64,000 nucleotides of DNA, from the NCBI RefSeq assembly GCF_900101265.1, contig NZ_FMZS01000015.1:97641-161640 (forward strand), given 5' to 3'. Below, in pieces: positions 7,801-16,984 of the stretch (position 1 is the stretch's first letter; every line of letters starts with the position of its first letter). Below the pieces are notes generated by a model. It did not search any database. It had not been told where the DNA came from and saw only the letters and a list, made by a program, of their open reading frames with translations. A program made the position numbers and the translations under genes. This stretch comes from Massilia sp. PDC64 (GTDB lineage: Bacteria > Pseudomonadota > Gammaproteobacteria > Burkholderiales > Burkholderiaceae_D).

Positions 7801-8744
7801 GCAACGGCTACTGGGGCGACGACGACGGCGACGCGGGACGCCGGCGGGAAGTGTTCCGGCTCGCGCTGTCGGGCAGCCGCATCGCGCTGCACAGCCGGTC
7901 CAGCAACCTGTTCGCCACGCTCGACAACGACGACTTCTTCCAGTACCTGGGCGGTACGGCGCTGGCGATCCGCAGTGTCGACGGGAAGACGCCCGAGGTG
8001 CTCGTGAGCGATTTGTCGAACCCCCGCCGCGCGGGGCACAAGACGTTGAACCAGTACATGGGCCAGGAAATGCAGAGCCGCTACCTGAACCCGCGCTGGG
8101 CCGACAGGATGCTGGCCGAGGGCTATTCCGGCGCGCGCTTCATCAACCGCGTCGTCGATTACCTGTGGGCGTGGCAGGTGACGGTGCCGGAAGCCGTCGA
8201 CAACGGCACGTGGCAGCGCATGTACGACACGTACGTCGCGGACCGCCACGGCCTGCGCGTACGCGAGCGCATCGTGCAGGCGGGCAACCTGCGCGCGTGG
8301 CAGGCCGTCACGGACCGCATGCTGTCGGCGATCGAGAAGGGGTACTGGAAACCGGACGATGCCGTGCGGCGCCGGCTGCTGGCCGAGAATGCGCGGGCCG
8401 TCGCGGAAGGCGGCGCCGCGTGCGGTGCGGACACGTGCAGCCGGGCGACGCTGACCTTGCAGCCGCTGTTGGCGGGACGGGCGCCGGGCGAGGGTGGGGC
8501 GGCGCCGCGCGTGTCGGCGGCGCCCGCCGCTGCGCCGGCAGCACCGGCGGAGGCCGCGCAACCCGCGCCGGCGCCCGAGGGCAGGGTGGCCGGCTTCGAG
8601 ATGGAAACCGTCGTCAAGGCGATGACGCCCGTGCAGAAGACGGTCGGCGCGCTGGTCGTGCTCGCGCTGGCGGTCGCCGTGATCGGCGGCGGGTACGTGT
8701 GGCGCCGCCGTGCGGTCACTTTCGGAACGGGTTCCGGTCGTTGA
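4839..8744 (+). CDS. CobN/ChlH-like chelatase, secreted and membrane-anchored
   Basis: 1301 aa, the length of CobN, with the family hallmark HVGTHGTQEW at ~559-568 and then GLSASDPTEALIGAMPNIYP and EGIQAKRRGMATIVDHMTPP. CobN is the large subunit of the ATP-dependent cobaltochelatase and is normally cytoplasmic, working with CobS and CobT. This protein differs. Residues 1-24 are a signal peptide (cleavage after AHA), and ~1268-1288 is a hydrophobic helix followed by RRR, so the body should be periplasmic and anchored at the C-terminus. No CobS/CobT or ChlI/ChlD genes are nearby. It resembles the HmuS type of CobN homologue in gene context (ExbB-like plus DUF2149). Likely roles are metal insertion into or removal from a tetrapyrrole or corrinoid during uptake; the substrate is inferred from the B12 riboswitch. 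It overlaps the convergent acyltransferase gene by 29 bases. Confidence 0.9.
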   Translation: MCPNKLLRFVFLLAALMLGQAAHAAPRTLALLLGDVESRPAVLAVRALERELAAADVAVRIVPASGMTPADHAALAGADVAVVNVKGSQLLQLVAPDLEALRRRARPVYAVGAQPDDAQRDQGIRADAAILAFHREGGIENMEGLLRRVLVAGFGARVDVPPLRTMPEAGLYDVDARRGAASFDEYVAHYAHHRPGAPWIGVMFYRASLVAGQTLPLAAIVHALEGAGYNVLPAYGYPYDVPLKLFLDADGKSRIDLLVALGMKVGGTAATGALLDRIGVPAINAITLSQHGAAQWEDSRVGLDLMERTWQMAGAEVAGLVQPTVVASREKVVDAATGLAYVEEQPIAERVARLRARADAWLALRRTPNADKHVAIVYFNYPHGSETIGAAYLNVLPDSLWQITERLRAVGYANGNRYPATPAALQREVQQWGNYPGKTGADYLAGLARLAASGEALLVPLADYRRWYDALPAKLRAAVEGAWGSPEKSPVLWKDAHGVPHFVFPARRYGNLLLAPQPGRAWEQNLAKLHNDVTLPPGHEYIAFYLWLQQGFHANAVVHVGTHGTQEWLTGKEAGLSASDPTEALIGAMPNIYPYVMDDVGEGIQAKRRGMATIVDHMTPPFDAAGLNPDLRELGALLNDYRVAEQKSPMLVKAHLTALNALANKAGVLKDMGKTALSTEADMEALEEYLDDTGSKLTPFGLHTFGVAPAPDLRAATARAVVSLEPHLDDAGKAARTAQLERDIEASAAAELARLVDALDGKFIPTGPSADLVRNPDALPTGHNFFGLDPARIPSRAVYEQGRQLATKLVEDYRRRHGAYPDKLTMNLWGVETQRHEGVMEAQAMALMGVRPTWDERGRVTGVEAIPRRELGRPRVDVTMVSSGLFRDLFGNVLKLLDQAAQAARAQQDDEDPHGNVLAAHAQAMAAKLKQEGVPAEEAERLAGVRIFGLPSGAYGTNIEKLLPLSNVWQDERQVADVFINRMSHPFGNGYWGDDDGDAGRRREVFRLALSGSRIALHSRSSNLFATLDNDDFFQYLGGTALAIRSVDGKTPEVLVSDLSNPRRAGHKTLNQYMGQEMQSRYLNPRWADRMLAEGYSGARFINRVVDYLWAWQVTVPEAVDNGTWQRMYDTYVADRHGLRVRERIVQAGNLRAWQAVTDRMLSAIEKGYWKPDDAVRRRLLAENARAVAEGGAACGADTCSRATLTLQPLLAGRAPGEGGAAPRVSAAPAAAPAAPAEAAQPAPAPEGRVAGFEMETVVKAMTPVQKTVGALVVLALAVAVIGGGYVWRRRAVTFGTGSGR

Positions 8745-9852
8745 GCTCGTCGATGTAATCGTCGATGCCGCCCGCTTCCCGGTCCAGGAAGCGCTCGACG
8801 GCATCGGCGAACGACGGGTGCGCGAGCCAGTGCGCGGACCACGTCCGCGTCGGCAGGAACCCGCGCGCCATCTTGTGCTCGCCCTGGGCGCCGCCCTCGA
8901 ACACCTGGATGCCCTGCTCGATGCAGAATTCCAGCGGCTGGTAATAGGCCGTCTCGAAATGCAGGCAGGGCACGTGTTCCAGCGCGCCCCAGTAGCGGCC
9001 GTACAGCGTGGTCTCGTCGTGCACGACGAGGGACGCCGCGATCGGGTGGCCGTCCCGTTCCGCGATCACGAGCAGCAGGTTCTCCGGCATCGTCTTGCCG
9101 ATGCGGCGGAAGAAGTCCAGGTTCAAATAGGGCTTCGAGAAGTGTTCCGCATACGTGTTGCGGTAGCAGCGCGTGAAGAAGCGCCATTCCTCGTCGGTGA
9201 CGTCCGGCCCGCGCACGCGCCGCAACGTCACGCCCGCGTCGCGCACCTTGCGCCGCTCGGCGCGGATGTTCTTGCGCTTCTTCTGCTCGAGCGTGGAGAG
9301 AAAGTCGTCGAAGGTCGCGTAGCCCGCATTCATCCAGTGGAACTGCACGCCGCTGCGCAGCAGGAAGCCGGCGTCCGCCAGCTGGCGCGCCTGCTCGTCG
9401 GGCGGGAACAGCACGTGCGTGGACGACACGTCCGTCGCCTTCTGCGTCTTCACGAGCACGTCGACGAGGGCCGTCCGCGCGGCCGCGTCGCGCGCGAGCA
9501 GGCGCGGGCCGCTTACGGGCGTGAACGGGATGGCGCACAAGAGCTTCGGGTAATAGTCGAGCCCATGCTCCTGGTAGGCGTTGGCCCAGGCCCAGTCGAA
9601 CACGTATTCGCCGTACGAATGGCCCTTCACGTACAGGGGCAGGGCCGCGGCCAGCCGCTCGTCCTTGTCGTACAGGGCGATGTATTGCGGCTGCCAGCCC
9701 GTCTCCGGCGTCGCGCTGCCGGATTCGTGCAAGGCATGCAGGAAGGCAAAGGAGAGAAAGGGATTCGAACTCTCCTGCAGAGCCACGAGGGCATCCCAGT
9801 CCGCCTGTCCGATCTCGGACAGAGAAGAAACGATATGCGTGCGATAATTCAA
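8716..9852 (-). CDS. FemAB/DUF482-type N-acyltransferase
   Basis: 378 aa protein of the peptidogalycan-biosynthesis/DUF482 group of GNAT-fold acyltransferases. Recognisable blocks are NPFLSFAFLHALHESGSATP, KGHSYGEYVFDWAWANAY, YPKLLCAIPFTPVSGPRLL, KKRKNIRAERRKV and the C-terminal FEGGAQGEHKMARGF. The family is thought to add amino-acyl or acyl groups, but the acceptor here is unknown. No ATG fits the N-terminus; a TTG with GGAAG five bases upstream starts MNYRTHIVSS, so TTG is chosen. It runs divergently from nadE with only 27 bp between the two starts, and its 3' end overlaps the CobN-like gene. Confidence 0.85.
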   Translation of the reverse strand: MNYRTHIVSSLSEIGQADWDALVALQESSNPFLSFAFLHALHESGSATPETGWQPQYIALYDKDERLAAALPLYVKGHSYGEYVFDWAWANAYQEHGLDYYPKLLCAIPFTPVSGPRLLARDAAARTALVDVLVKTQKATDVSSTHVLFPPDEQARQLADAGFLLRSGVQFHWMNAGYATFDDFLSTLEQKKRKNIRAERRKVRDAGVTLRRVRGPDVTDEEWRFFTRCYRNTYAEHFSKPYLNLDFFRRIGKTMPENLLLVIAERDGHPIAASLVVHDETTLYGRYWGALEHVPCLHFETAYYQPLEFCIEQGIQVFEGGAQGEHKMARGFLPTRTWSAHWLAHPSFADAVERFLDREAGGIDDYIDELNDRNPFRK

Positions 9853-9879
9853 GATGACTTCCGTGAGCTGTTGAGACCT

Positions 9880-11943
9880 ATGGATAAGCGATTCTTCAAC
9901 CTGTACTCCCACGACTTCGCGCGCGTCGCCGTCGCCAGCCCGCGTTGCAAGGTCGCGGACCCCGCCTTCAATGCGCAGGAAACGATCCGCCTCGCGCGTG
10001 AAGCCGCGGATAAGGGCGCCGTGCTGGCCGCGTTCCCCGAACTGGGCCTGTCGGCCTACACGTGCGACGACCTGTTCCACCAGCGCGCGCTGCTCGATGC
10101 CGTGCTGGACGCGCTGGCCGAAGTCGTCGCCGCGTCCGCCACGCTCCCGCTGGCTCTCGTCGTCGGCGCGCCGCTGCGCGTCAACCACGTGCTGTTCAAC
10201 TGCGCCGTGGTCGTCGCCGGTGGCCGCATCCTGGGGGTGGTCCCGAAAAGCTACCTGCCCAATTATGGCGAATTTTATGAAAGTCGGCAGTTCAGTGCGG
10301 CGGACAACGCGGCCGTCGACCGGATCACGCTGCTGGGCCAGGACGTGGCGTTCGGCCCGGAACAGATCTTCGAACTGGAGAACCAGCCGCTGTTCCGCTT
10401 CCACGTCGAGATCTGCGAAGACGTGTGGGTGCCGATTCCGCCGTCCTCGTACGCCGCATTGGCCGGCGCGACGGTGCTGGTGAACCTGTCCGCGTCGAAC
10501 GTCGTCGTCGGCAAGAGCGGCTATCGACACCAGCTCGTGTCGCAGCAGTCGGCGCGCTGCCTGGCCGCGTATCTGTACACGTCGGCCGGCCGCGGCGAAT
10601 CGACGACGGACATGGCGTGGGACGGCCAGTCGCTGATCTACGAAAAGGGCGACAAGCTGGCCGAGTCCGAGCGCTTCCTGGCCGACTCGCACATCATCTT
10701 CGGCGACGTCGACCTGGAACGCCTGTCGGTCGACCGCATGCACACGACGACGTTCGCCCAATCCGTGCGCCGCCACGCGCACGAAGTCGCGAAGTTCCGC
10801 GTGCAGAAGTTTGCCGTGCCGCTGCCGCTCGAGAAAGACCTGCCGCTGGCCCGCCTCGTCGAGCGCTTCCCGTACGTGCCGGCCGACGGCCGCCGCCGCG
10901 ACGAACGCTGCACGGAGGTCTACAACATCCAGGTGCAGGCGCTCGTGCAGCGGCTGCAGTCGTCCGGGCACCAGAAGGTCGTCATCGGCATTTCCGGCGG
11001 CCTCGATTCGACGCACGCGCTGCTCGTCTGCGCCAAGGCGATGGACAAGCTGGGGCTCCCCCGCACGAACATCCTCGCGTACACGATGCCGGGCTTCGCG
11101 ACGAGCGAACGCACCTTGCGCCAGGCGCGCGAACTGATGCGCGTCGTGGGCTGCACGGCGCACGAGATCGACATCCGTCCCAGCTGTATCCAGATGCTGA
11201 AGGACCTCGGCCACCCGTATGCGGAAGGCGCCGAGCAGTACGACGTCACGTTCGAGAACGTGCAGGCGGGCGAGCGCACGAGCCATTTGTTCCGCCTCGC
11301 GAACCACCACCACGCGATCGTGATCGGCACGGGCGATTTGTCCGAACTGGCGCTGGGCTGGTGCACGTACGGCGTGGGCGACCACATGTCGCACTACAAC
11401 GTCAATGCGAGCGTGCCGAAGACGCTGATCTCGCACCTCGTGCGCTGGGTCGCCGACACGAAGCAGATCGGCGACACGGGTTCCGACGTGCTGATCAACG
11501 TGCTGGAGACGGAAATTTCGCCGGAGCTGGTGCCGGGCAAGACGGGCACGGGCAAGGAAGAGGGCAAGCCCGCGCAGGTGACGGAAGACTTCATCGGCCC
11601 GTACGAGCTGCAGGATTTTAATTTGTACTACACCCTGCGCTACGGTTTCGGGCCGGCGAAGGTCGCGTACCTGGCGTGGAGCGCGTGGCGGGATCGCACC
11701 GCAGGGCCGTGGCCGGAAGGCGGCAGCCCGGCGCGCAACCAGTACGACCTCGCGGCGATCAAGAAAAACCTCGGCATCTTCCTGTGGCGCTTCTTCAAGA
11801 CGAGCCAGTTCAAGCGCTCCTGCGTGCCGAACGGGCCGAAGGTCGGCAACGGCGGCTCGCTGTCCCCCCGCGGCGACTGGCGCGCGCCGAGCGACTCGGA
11901 AGCGACCGTGTGGATGGACCAGCTGGCGAGGATTCCGGACTGA
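9880..11943 (+). CDS. nadE: Glutamine-dependent NAD+ synthetase
   Basis: Makes NAD+ from deamido-NAD+, ATP and glutamine, the last step of NAD synthesis, in the cytoplasm. At 687 aa it is the long two-domain type. Residues ~1-290 are a nitrilase-like glutaminase with the triad Glu54 (AAFPELGLSAY), Lys123 (VPKSYLPNYGEFYE) and Cys179 (EICEDVWVPIP). The C-terminal domain carries the PP-loop SGGLDSTHALLV and the GTGDLSELALGW motif. An upstream in-frame ATG at 9838 exists but would overlap the divergent gene; the start at 9880 matches the family N-terminus. It is followed 45 bp later by the P-II gene, a common order in betaproteobacteria. Confidence 0.96.
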   Translation: MDKRFFNLYSHDFARVAVASPRCKVADPAFNAQETIRLAREAADKGAVLAAFPELGLSAYTCDDLFHQRALLDAVLDALAEVVAASATLPLALVVGAPLRVNHVLFNCAVVVAGGRILGVVPKSYLPNYGEFYESRQFSAADNAAVDRITLLGQDVAFGPEQIFELENQPLFRFHVEICEDVWVPIPPSSYAALAGATVLVNLSASNVVVGKSGYRHQLVSQQSARCLAAYLYTSAGRGESTTDMAWDGQSLIYEKGDKLAESERFLADSHIIFGDVDLERLSVDRMHTTTFAQSVRRHAHEVAKFRVQKFAVPLPLEKDLPLARLVERFPYVPADGRRRDERCTEVYNIQVQALVQRLQSSGHQKVVIGISGGLDSTHALLVCAKAMDKLGLPRTNILAYTMPGFATSERTLRQARELMRVVGCTAHEIDIRPSCIQMLKDLGHPYAEGAEQYDVTFENVQAGERTSHLFRLANHHHAIVIGTGDLSELALGWCTYGVGDHMSHYNVNASVPKTLISHLVRWVADTKQIGDTGSDVLINVLETEISPELVPGKTGTGKEEGKPAQVTEDFIGPYELQDFNLYYTLRYGFGPAKVAYLAWSAWRDRTAGPWPEGGSPARNQYDLAAIKKNLGIFLWRFFKTSQFKRSCVPNGPKVGNGGSLSPRGDWRAPSDSEATVWMDQLARIPD

Positions 11944-11988
11944 CCGGGTGCCATGCGATAATCCATGGAAACTTGTTAGGAGATAACC

Positions 11989-12327
11989 ATGAAACAGATT
12001 ACCTGCGTGATCAAGCCGTTCAAACTGGATGAAGTGCGCGAAGCGCTGGCCGAAGTGAACGTCACGGGCCTGACCGTCACGGAAGTGAAGGGCTTCGGCC
12101 GCCAGAAGGGCCACACGGAACTGTACCGCGGCGCGGAATACGTGGTCGACTTCCTGCCCAAGGTGAAGATCGAAGTGGTGGTCGACGATTCGCTGACCGA
12201 GCAGGTCGTGGATGCGATCATCAAGGCTGCGCGCACCGGCAAGATCGGCGACGGCAAGATCTTCGTGCAGGAAGTGGAGCAGGTGATCCGTATCCGTACG
12301 GGCGAGACGGGGCCGGACGCCGTTTGA
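11989..12327 (+). CDS. glnB: P-II nitrogen regulatory protein
   Basis: 112 aa trimeric signal protein that reads 2-oxoglutarate and ATP/ADP and passes nitrogen status to partners such as NtrB and the GlnE enzyme. The sequence is textbook P-II: KPFKLDEVREAL near the N-terminus, the T-loop with the uridylylation site Tyr51 (ELYRGAEYVVDFLPK) and the C-terminal signature ARTGKIGDGKIFV. A GGAG lies eight bases before the ATG. No amtB follows, which favours GlnB over GlnK, though the two cannot be separated on sequence alone. It lies just after nadE and may be read through from it. Confidence 0.95.
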   Translation: MKQITCVIKPFKLDEVREALAEVNVTGLTVTEVKGFGRQKGHTELYRGAEYVVDFLPKVKIEVVVDDSLTEQVVDAIIKAARTGKIGDGKIFVQEVEQVIRIRTGETGPDAV

Positions 12328-12336
12328 TGGCGGGGG

Positions 12337-12942
12337 TTAGCGCCCCACCCGCACGTCGAACTTCCACGCCACCAGCCGGAACACGACGATGAACATCGCG
12401 CTGGACCACAGCGCGAAATCGTGCGGAAAACCGTTCATCCCCAGCAGCAGGAACATCCAGTTCCCGAGGAATGCGCAGATGGCGTAGGGCTTGCCGTCCC
12501 TGAACACCATCGGCACCTCGTTGCAGACGATGTCGCGCATCACGCCACCGAAGATCCCCGTGATCACGCCCATCATCGACGCGATGAACAGCGGCATGTG
12601 CGCGTCCAGCGCGGACGACACGCCCGCCACGGAAAACAGGCCCAGGCCGACCGCGTCGGCGATGACGATCAACCGTTCCGACACGATCTGGCGCAAGGTG
12701 CGGATCAGCGGCGTCGCGACGAGGGCCAGCACGAAGATCAGGATCGCGTACTCCTGGTGGATCACCCAGAACAGCGGCCGTTTATCGAGCAGGATGTCGC
12801 GCAGCGTGCCGCCGCCGAATGCGGCGATGAAGGCGACCGTGAACACCCCCACCACGTCCATGCGCTTTCTGCGCGCCTCGATGAACCCCGAGAACGCGCC
12901 TACCAGGATCGCAACGATTTCAATGACGGTGATGAGGTGCAT
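12337..12942 (-). CDS. TRIC-type cation channel family membrane protein (UPF0126)
   Basis: 201 aa with about seven hydrophobic segments. The two-fold repeat of the prokaryotic TRIC/UPF0126 family is visible: GAFSGFIEARRKRMDVVGVF, AAFGGGTLRDILLDKRPLFW in the first half and VSSALDAHMPLFIASMMGVI, GGVMRDIVCNEVPMVFRDGK in the second. The paired GGG(T/V)(L/M)RDI motifs mark the pore helices. These proteins form trimeric K+-selective channels in the inner membrane. It is convergent with glnB, nine bases apart. Physiological role here is unknown. Confidence 0.9.
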   Translation of the reverse strand: MHLITVIEIVAILVGAFSGFIEARRKRMDVVGVFTVAFIAAFGGGTLRDILLDKRPLFWVIHQEYAILIFVLALVATPLIRTLRQIVSERLIVIADAVGLGLFSVAGVSSALDAHMPLFIASMMGVITGIFGGVMRDIVCNEVPMVFRDGKPYAICAFLGNWMFLLLGMNGFPHDFALWSSAMFIVVFRLVAWKFDVRVGR

Positions 12943-12994
12943 GCGGGGGCCGGTAGTCTCGATGTTGCTAGACTAGCATGCCGGCCCGGCCGCG

Positions 12995-15193
12995 TCAGCC
13001 TGCGTTGGGTGCCAGCGGCAGGCGCACGGCGAACACCACCTTGCCGTCCTCGTGACGGTAGTCGATCTCGCCCTCGTGCTCGCGCACGATCTGCTGGGCG
13101 ATGTACAGGCCGAGACCCATGCCCGTGCGGTTACGGGGATTGTTCATCGAACCGCGCTTGAACGGGTTGAACAGCGCGGCCTCGGTCTCCGCCGGGATCG
13201 GCGCGCCCGCGTTCGCCACTTCCAGCACGGCGACGCCGTCCCGCGGGGCGAGGCGGATCGTGATCGGCTGGTTCGGCTCGCCGTGGTGGCGGGCGTTGGA
13301 CAGCAGGTTCGAGATCACCTGGCCCAGGCGGCCTGCATCCGCCAGCACGACCGCCGGCCCGGCCGTCTGCAGATCGTAGACGATGGTCGGATAGGCGAGG
13401 CGCGCTTCCTCGACCATGTCCTCGACGAGGCCCGCCAGGTCGACCGGATGCAGGTCGATGCCGAGCGACAGCCCACGGTCGATGCGGCTCATGTCCAGCA
13501 CCTGGCCGATCATGCGCTGCATGCGGTTGCTGGACGATTGGATGCGCTTGCCCAGGGTGCCCTTGTTGCTGCCGCCGTCCGTGCGCTCGAGGACCATGCC
13601 GGCCATGTTGATGGAGTTGAGCGGGTCGCGCAGGTCGTGGCCCAGCATGGCGAGCAGTTGCGCGCGCGTGGATTCCGTCTGCGCGCGGCGCGCGTTCGAC
13701 ACGCGCACCAGCTCGCCCAGCATCATGCGCGCATGCGTGAGGATGCCGTCCTCCCACGGGTGGGCGCGACCGCGCACCGTCTCGTGCCAGGCTTCGAACG
13801 AACCGCGCGGCGTCAGGCGCTCGCCCAGCGGGCCGGCCTGGGTCTTGTCCGGCTTGCCGCCCCACGCCACTTCCTCGATCTGTTCCGTGCGCAGCAGCAC
13901 GCACCAGCCGCCGGACGGCGGGTCGAAGGGCAGGGCCAGCATGCCGGCCCATTTGCCGAGCAGGGGCTGGATCGCATCCGGCCATTCCTTCACGCAGCCG
14001 CGCGTGACGATATCGTGCGCTTCGGCCGGCAGCGACGCGACGATGGCGTCGCCCAGCGCCTGGTCGACGCCGCGGCACACGACGCGTCCGTACTGGCTGA
14101 CGACGAGCGCGTGCGCATGCGTGGACTCCAGCAGGCCGGCGCCGTGTTCGACGAGGGTTTCGAGCGGGTCGTCTTCCAGCAGCAGCGCCTCCACGAGGCT
14201 CGTGCGTACGTTCGCCGCGTGTTCGACCAGTTCCGCGTCCTCGCGCGCCTCGATGCCCTGAACGGTCGACGCGATCACCTGGGCCAGCACGTCCGCCGCC
14301 ATCCGGACCGAGTAGGGGACGCGCTTGGGCGCCATGTGGTGGCACGCGATCAGGCCCCACAGGCGGCCGTGGATGACGATCGACACGCTCATCGACGCGC
14401 CCACGCCCATGTTCTGCAAATACTCCACGTGGACCGGCGACACGCTGCGCAGCACGGCGAAGCTCATGTCCAGCGGCGCGCTACCTTCCGCGCCCAGCAG
14501 CGGCACCGCGTGGTAGCCGACGTCGGCGATCATGCGCAGGGTGTTCAGCACGTACAGGCGGCGCGCCTGCGGCGGGATGTCGCCGGCCGGGTAGCGCTGG
14601 CCCAGGTAGGGCACGAGATCGTCGCGGCGCGCCTCGGCCACCACGTCGCCGGAATCGTCGCTGCGGAAACGGTAGGCCATCACGCGGTCGAAGCCCGTGA
14701 AGTCGCGGATCTGGCGTACGGTCGATTCCAGCAGGCCGTCGATGGTGCGCTGGCGGCGCAGGCGGTCGATCGACGAGTGCGCCTTGATCGCGAACTGCGC
14801 GACTTCGTCCATGCCGACGTCGCGCGCCTCGAATTCCACGATCACGCGGCCCGCGTGCGCGTGCACGACGCAGTCGTAATCGCGGTCGCGGATGGCGACG
14901 GCCGCCACCGTGGCGGGCGACTCGCCATCCTCCATCGTGTCCAGGCTTTCCCGGATGAGGTCCGTCACCGCCTGCGGCAGGCCCAGCGCGGCGTACGGCT
15001 GGCCCAGGAGGGGTTCGGCATCCGTCACGTCGGCGACGTTGGCGCTCCAGCCTTCGACGCGTCCCGCGTCCGACAGGAAGAGCAGGGCGCCATGGGGCTG
15101 GATCGATCCGGGAATGTGGATCGGTTCATCGGCACAATTTTGCAAATCGACGCGCCGCGGTGCTGCCATCGGTACGGGGGTACGGGACTCCAC
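12995..15193 (-). CDS. Bacteriophytochrome sensor histidine kinase
   Basis: 732 aa red/far-red light sensor of BphP layout. An N-terminal PAS domain carries the biliverdin-binding Cys at ~20 (NCADEPIHIPGSIQPHG). The GAF domain (~140-310) holds PAGDIPPQARRLY, close to the usual PASDIP, and LWGLIACHH. The PHY domain carries the tongue motif PRGSF (in LTPRGSFEAWHE). A HisKA domain follows with the phosphorylatable His in MLGHDLRDPLNSI, then an ATPase domain with VISNLLSNARHHG and GMGLGLYIAQQI. The start is a GTG with AAGGA upstream; ATG at residue 9 is the alternative. No heme oxygenase or response regulator gene is adjacent, so biliverdin supply and the output partner must lie elsewhere. Confidence 0.95.
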   Translation of the reverse strand: MESRTPVPMAAPRRVDLQNCADEPIHIPGSIQPHGALLFLSDAGRVEGWSANVADVTDAEPLLGQPYAALGLPQAVTDLIRESLDTMEDGESPATVAAVAIRDRDYDCVVHAHAGRVIVEFEARDVGMDEVAQFAIKAHSSIDRLRRQRTIDGLLESTVRQIRDFTGFDRVMAYRFRSDDSGDVVAEARRDDLVPYLGQRYPAGDIPPQARRLYVLNTLRMIADVGYHAVPLLGAEGSAPLDMSFAVLRSVSPVHVEYLQNMGVGASMSVSIVIHGRLWGLIACHHMAPKRVPYSVRMAADVLAQVIASTVQGIEAREDAELVEHAANVRTSLVEALLLEDDPLETLVEHGAGLLESTHAHALVVSQYGRVVCRGVDQALGDAIVASLPAEAHDIVTRGCVKEWPDAIQPLLGKWAGMLALPFDPPSGGWCVLLRTEQIEEVAWGGKPDKTQAGPLGERLTPRGSFEAWHETVRGRAHPWEDGILTHARMMLGELVRVSNARRAQTESTRAQLLAMLGHDLRDPLNSINMAGMVLERTDGGSNKGTLGKRIQSSSNRMQRMIGQVLDMSRIDRGLSLGIDLHPVDLAGLVEDMVEEARLAYPTIVYDLQTAGPAVVLADAGRLGQVISNLLSNARHHGEPNQPITIRLAPRDGVAVLEVANAGAPIPAETEAALFNPFKRGSMNNPRNRTGMGLGLYIAQQIVREHEGEIDYRHEDGKVVFAVRLPLAPNAG

Positions 15194-15329
15194 TCACTCA
15201 TCCTTATGCTGGCAGCGCCGTGGGCACCACGATGTCTGCATCTTACAGGTTTCGTTACATCATGGGCGTCATTTGACAATGAAACGTGCTCGATTACGCG
15301 CGATTTGATGAGTTTATTTCACGACTTGA

Positions 15330-15358
15330 CAAAAGGAAAGATTGCTCAATCCAGCAAT
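15330..15358 (-). terminator. Candidate terminator after the Smr gene
   Basis: On the minus strand a 6 bp stem, ATTGCT/AGCAAT with a six-base loop (15341-15358), is followed by CTTTCCTTTTG. The gene's stop codon lies at the end of one arm. The stem is short, so strength is uncertain. Confidence 0.45.
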
Positions 15359-16017
15359 GCGGGGCGGAGGAGAACGATCAATGCGCCGTTGCCGCCATCG
15401 GCCCGGTTCGCGACGCAGAACGCGACCACGTCGCTCGTCTGCACGAGCCAGCTGTGGACCATGCCGCGCAGGACGGGCTCGCCGCCGGCCGAGCCGTAGC
15501 CCACGCCGTGGATGATGCGCACGCAGCGGATGCCGCGCTTGCTGGATTTGCGGAGATAGGCGTCGACGTGGCGGCGCGCGAGGTCGCGCGTGAGGCCGTG
15601 CAGGTCCAGCTCGTCCTCGACGGGCCAGTGGCGCTTGCGCAGTTTTTTCACGACGTCCGGGCCGACGCCGGGCGCCGACCAGCTGAGGGACGGATCTTCG
15701 TCGAGCAGGCCGTCCACGTCGAACTGGTCGGACAGCATCGACTCGCGCAGCACGGCGGCCGTTTCTTCTTCGGGCGTGCGGGGACGCGTGGGCAGGGGCT
15801 GGCCCCGCGTTTCGAATTCGTGCATCGGCCGCCATACGTAGCGGTCCGATTCGGGCATCTTGACGACGTCCGTGACGGCCGAGCGGAATTCCACGGCGTT
15901 CTCGCGCGCGATGCGTTCGCGCTTTTCCCGCTCGGCCTTTTCGATGGCGCGCAGCCTTTCGTCTTCCTTGAGCTTGTCGCGCAAGGATTTCAAATCAGCG
16001 AAGTCCTTCATCGCCAT
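15346..16017 (-). CDS. Smr/MutS2-type nuclease-domain protein
   Basis: 223 aa. The C-terminal ~85 residues are an Smr domain: ELDLHGLTRDLARRHVDAYL, then CVRIIHGVGYGSAGGEPVL and GGNGALIVLL. The DLHG and HGxG motifs are the active-site landmarks of this endonuclease fold. The N-terminal half is charged and helical (LKSLRDKLKEDERLRAIEKA). Stand-alone Smr proteins are linked to DNA or RNA cleavage, but the substrate here is unknown. The ATG at 16017 has AAGG about nine bases upstream; an upstream in-frame ATG would overlap trxB. It is 13 bp downstream of trxB on the same strand and probably cotranscribed. Confidence 0.9.
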   Translation of the reverse strand: MAMKDFADLKSLRDKLKEDERLRAIEKAEREKRERIARENAVEFRSAVTDVVKMPESDRYVWRPMHEFETRGQPLPTRPRTPEEETAAVLRESMLSDQFDVDGLLDEDPSLSWSAPGVGPDVVKKLRKRHWPVEDELDLHGLTRDLARRHVDAYLRKSSKRGIRCVRIIHGVGYGSAGGEPVLRGMVHSWLVQTSDVVAFCVANRADGGNGALIVLLRPALLD

Positions 16018-16030
16018 CGACGCACCTTTC

Positions 16031-16984
<954 letters not shown>

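Noticed and set aside
5382..8804. Very long minus-strand open frame opposite the CobN-like gene
   Set aside because: It is Arg/His/Val-rich without domains, a shadow of high-GC codon use on the real strand, which has clear CobN motifs.
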